From JARRLC01 sp050290865 (GTDB taxonomy: Bacteria > Pseudomonadota > Alphaproteobacteria > Rhizobiales > Rhodomicrobiaceae), in the NCBI GenBank assembly GCA_050290865.1, contig JBNKIW010000088.1:1-7777 (forward strand): 7,777 bases of DNA, given 5' to 3'. The notes under the pieces were generated by a model. It was not told where the DNA came from and did no database searches. It was given only the letters and a program-made list of their open reading frames with translations. Position numbers and translations under genes: made by a program. Positions 5,372 to 7,777 of this stretch are shown piece after piece. Within the stretch, counting starts at the first letter, position 1, and every line of letters starts with the position of its first letter.

Positions 5372-6448
5372 ATGGAGAGTTTCTACGACGTCATGCGACG
5401 GCAGGGCATAACCCGCCGCAGCTTCATGAAATACTGCAGTCTGACGGCTGCCGCGCTGGGACTTGGCCCGGCCTTCGTGCCGAAGATCGCCGACGCCATG
5501 GAGAACAAGCCGCGTATCCCGGTGCTGTGGCTCCACGGCCTGGAATGCACCTGCTGCTCGGAAAGCTTCATTCGCTCCGGCCACCCGCTCGTCAAAGACG
5601 TCGTGCTGTCGATGATCTCGCTCGACTACGACGACACCATCATGGCCGCCGCCGGCCATCACGCCGAGGCGATCGTCCAGGAGACCATCGAGAAGTACGA
5701 CGGCAACTTCATCCTGGCGGTGGAGGGCAACCCGCCGCTGGACGAGGATGGCATGTACTGCATCATCGGCGGCAAGCCCTTCGTCGAGCAGCTGAAGATG
5801 GCGGCCGAGCACTGCAAGGCGATCATCTCCTGGGGCTCCTGCGCCTCCTGGGGCTGCGTGCAGGCGGCTAGCCCCAATCCGACCCGCGCCACGCCGGTGC
5901 ACAAGGTGCCGGGCCTGGCCGACAAACCGATCATCAAGGTGCCGGGCTGTCCACCCATCGCCGAGGTGATGACCGCGGTGATCACCTACATCCTCACCTT
6001 CGAGAAGTTCCCCGAGCTCGACCGCCAGGGCCGTCCGAAGATGTTCTACAGCCAGCGCATCCACGACAAGTGCTACCGCCGGCCCCACTTCGACGCCGGT
6101 CAGTTCGTCGAGGCCTGGGACGACGAGTCGGCGCGCAAGGGCTACTGCCTCTACAAGATGGGCTGCAAGGGTCCGACCACCTACAACGCCTGCTCCACGG
6201 TGCGCTGGAACGGCGGGCTCTCCTTCCCGATCCAGGCCGGCCATCCCTGCATAGGCTGTTCCGAGGACGGTTTCTGGGACAAGGGCTCTTTCTATCAGCA
6301 CGTGACCGATGTCCATCAGTTCGGCATCGAGGCCAACGCCGACAAGGTCGGTTTCGCCGCCGCCGGCGTGGTCGGCGCGGCCGCCGCCGCCCATGCCGCC
6401 GTCACCGCCATCAAGAACGCGCAGAAGAAAGGAGACCCGGACCAATGA
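5372..6448 (+). CDS. hupS: [NiFe] hydrogenase small subunit, group 1 membrane-bound, oxygen-tolerant type (HupS/HyaA)
   Basis: This is the electron-transfer subunit of an uptake hydrogenase: it passes electrons from the Ni-Fe site through three Fe-S clusters to a membrane cytochrome b. The 358-aa precursor has a Tat signal with TRRSFMK (14-20); cleavage is likely after ADA (42), by analogy with E. coli HyaA, which it closely resembles. Proximal-cluster cysteines are 59, 61 and 62 (CTCC), 157 and 162 (GSCASWGC) and 193 (PGCPP). These six correspond to HyaA mature Cys 17, 19, 20, 115, 120 and 149, where the extra pair 19/120 makes the [4Fe-3S] cluster of oxygen-tolerant enzymes. Distal-cluster ligands are His231, Cys234, Cys259 and Cys265; medial [3Fe-4S] ligands are Cys274, 293 and 296. 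An Ala/Val-rich helix (~326-347) anchors the C-terminus, so the enzyme faces the periplasm. Its stop overlaps the large-subunit start (ATGA), indicating translational coupling. Thr codons are mostly ACC (12 of 15), unlike the ACG preference of the upstream genes. Confidence 0.97.
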   Translation: MESFYDVMRRQGITRRSFMKYCSLTAAALGLGPAFVPKIADAMENKPRIPVLWLHGLECTCCSESFIRSGHPLVKDVVLSMISLDYDDTIMAAAGHHAEAIVQETIEKYDGNFILAVEGNPPLDEDGMYCIIGGKPFVEQLKMAAEHCKAIISWGSCASWGCVQAASPNPTRATPVHKVPGLADKPIIKVPGCPPIAEVMTAVITYILTFEKFPELDRQGRPKMFYSQRIHDKCYRRPHFDAGQFVEAWDDESARKGYCLYKMGCKGPTTYNACSTVRWNGGLSFPIQAGHPCIGCSEDGFWDKGSFYQHVTDVHQFGIEANADKVGFAAAGVVGAAAAAHAAVTAIKNAQKKGDPDQ

Positions 6449-7777
6449 GCATCAAAACCACACCCAACGGCTATCAGCTCGACGATGCCGGTCAGCGCGT
6501 GGTGGTCGATCCGGTCACCCGCATCGAAGGCCACATGCGCTGCGAGGTCAACATCGACGACGAGAACAGGATCCGCAACGCGGTCTCCACCGGCACCATG
6601 TGGCGCGGCCTGGAGGTCATCCTCAAAGGCCGCGACCCGCGCGACGCCTGGGCCTTCACCCAGCGCATCTGCGGCGTCTGTACCGGCACCCACGCGCTGA
6701 CTTCGGTGCGCGCGGTGGAGGATGCGCTGGGCATCCAGATCCCGGAGAACGCCAACGCCATCCGCAACATCATGCAGCTGACCCTGCAGGTGCACGACCA
6801 TCTGGTTCACTTCTACCATCTGCATGCGCTCGACTGGGTCAATCCGGTCAATGCGTTGAAGGCTGATCCGAAGGCGACCTCCGAGCTGCAGATGAAGGCC
6901 TCTCCAAGCCATCCCAAGTCTTCGCCAGGCTACTTTCGCGACATCCAGAACCGGCTGAAGAAGTTCGTCGAGAGCGGCCAGCTCGGTCCGTTCAAGAACG
7001 GCTACTGGAGCAACCCGGCCTACCTGCTGCCGCCGGAGGCCGACCTGATGGCGGTGACCCACTATCTGGAGGCACTCGACTTCCAGAAGGAGATCATGAA
7101 GATCCGCACCATCCTCGGCGGCAAGGACCCCCATCCCAACTGGCTGGTGGGCGGCGTGCCCTGTCCCATCAACATCGACGGCGTGGGTTCGGTGGGTGCG
7201 CTCAACATGGTCACCCTGAACCAGATCTCCTCCATCATCGACGCCTCGCGGGAGTTCGTGAAGAACGTCTACATCCCCGACATCCTGGCGGTGGGGCAGT
7301 TCTACAAGGGCTGGCTCTACGGCGGCGGACTCTCCGGCACCAGCGTGCTGGCCTACGGCGACATCCCCGACCGCGCCAACGACTACTCGCCCGGCAACCT
7401 GCTGATGCCGAGCGGCGCCATCATCGACGGCAACCTGAAAGAGGTGCACGATGTCGACCTGCGCAACCCGGACGAGATCCAGGAGTTCGTTCCCCACTCC
7501 TGGTACGACTACCCCAACGGCGTCAAAGGCCTGCACCCCTGGGACGGCGTCACCCAGCCCAACTTCCAGCTCGGTCCCAACGCCAAGGGCAGCAAGACCA
7601 ACATCGAGCAGATCGACGAGAACGCCAAGTACTCCTGGATCAAGGCCCCGCGCTGGCGCGGCCACGCCATGGAGGTGGGACCCCTGGCGCGCTACGTGGT
7701 GGGCTACGCCCAGGGCCACGAGGAGATCACCGAACAGATCAACTTCGTGCTGAAGACCCTCGACGTGCCGGTCACCG
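6445..7777 (+). CDS. hupL: [NiFe] hydrogenase large subunit (HupL/HyaB), truncated by the window end
   Basis: This is the catalytic subunit carrying the Ni-Fe(CN)2CO site that splits H2. Only the first 444 residues are present; relatives run to about 600, and no stop occurs before the end. ATG 6445 overlaps the small-subunit TGA by 4 bp and follows AAAGGAGA. Visible landmarks are RIEGH (26-30) with the proton-gate Glu28, and the N-terminal metal-binding motif RICGVC (74-79), with Cys76 and Cys79 at the same numbers as E. coli HyaB. Also present are GRDPRDAWAFTQ before that motif, the HDHLVHFYHLHALDW helix, and a PHPNWLVGGVPCPIN segment. The second metal-binding pair (DPCxxC) and the C-terminal peptide removed by the maturation protease lie beyond the window. 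No signal peptide is expected; the family is co-exported with the Tat-tagged small subunit. A cytochrome b subunit and maturation genes would be expected next. Confidence 0.97.
   Translation, partial: MSIKTTPNGYQLDDAGQRVVVDPVTRIEGHMRCEVNIDDENRIRNAVSTGTMWRGLEVILKGRDPRDAWAFTQRICGVCTGTHALTSVRAVEDALGIQIPENANAIRNIMQLTLQVHDHLVHFYHLHALDWVNPVNALKADPKATSELQMKASPSHPKSSPGYFRDIQNRLKKFVESGQLGPFKNGYWSNPAYLLPPEADLMAVTHYLEALDFQKEIMKIRTILGGKDPHPNWLVGGVPCPINIDGVGSVGALNMVTLNQISSIIDASREFVKNVYIPDILAVGQFYKGWLYGGGLSGTSVLAYGDIPDRANDYSPGNLLMPSGAIIDGNLKEVHDVDLRNPDEIQEFVPHSWYDYPNGVKGLHPWDGVTQPNFQLGPNAKGSKTNIEQIDENAKYSWIKAPRWRGHAMEVGPLARYVVGYAQGHEEITEQINFVLKTLDVPVT

Noticed and set aside
5348..7719. Two long minus-strand frames opposite the hydrogenase subunits
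   Set aside because: Both are antisense shadows with low-complexity Val/Gly/Asp/His composition, and the + strand proteins are unmistakable.

Overview
The window most likely comes from an alphaproteobacterium. It is GC-rich and Gram-negative in character (outer-membrane barrel, Tat-exported hydrogenase). It carries a 5-aminolevulinate synthase, the C4 route to heme precursors that among bacteria is mainly alphaproteobacterial. The hydrogenase genes sit behind a sigma-54-type promoter, as in several alphaproteobacterial hup loci. All genes found are on the + strand. The long minus-strand reading frames are shadows of GC-rich coding sequence.

Layout: (1) 1-1187 is the 3' part of a very heme-dense multiheme c-type cytochrome. 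Nine tandem di-heme units give 18 CXXCH motifs and exactly 36 histidines in 395 residues. (2) 1188-1365 is a non-coding gap with weak hairpins and a tandem 9-mer. (3) 1366-3678 is a 770-aa secreted protein with a beta-rich N-terminal domain, a short helical TPR-like stretch and a large predicted outer-membrane beta-barrel. (4) 3823-5055 is hemA, 5-aminolevulinate synthase. (5) 5056-5371 is a regulatory gap with a terminator-like hairpin closing hemA. Upstream of the hydrogenase it holds two dyads, a candidate IHF site and a near-consensus sigma-54 (-24/-12) promoter. (6) 5372-6448 is the small subunit of a group 1 membrane-bound [NiFe] hydrogenase with the six-cysteine proximal-cluster signature of oxygen-tolerant enzymes. 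It overlaps by 4 bp with (7) the large subunit (6445 to the window end, truncated).

How they may fit together (inference): the heme-wire-like cytochrome and the barrel protein look like a candidate cell-surface electron-transfer module. The adjacent hemA could supply the extra heme such a protein needs. The hydrogenase forms a separate transcription unit that feeds electrons from H2 into the membrane, and whether it is linked to the cytochrome module is unproven. The most novel part is the cytochrome, TPR-barrel and hemA cluster. The hydrogenase is a well-known type.
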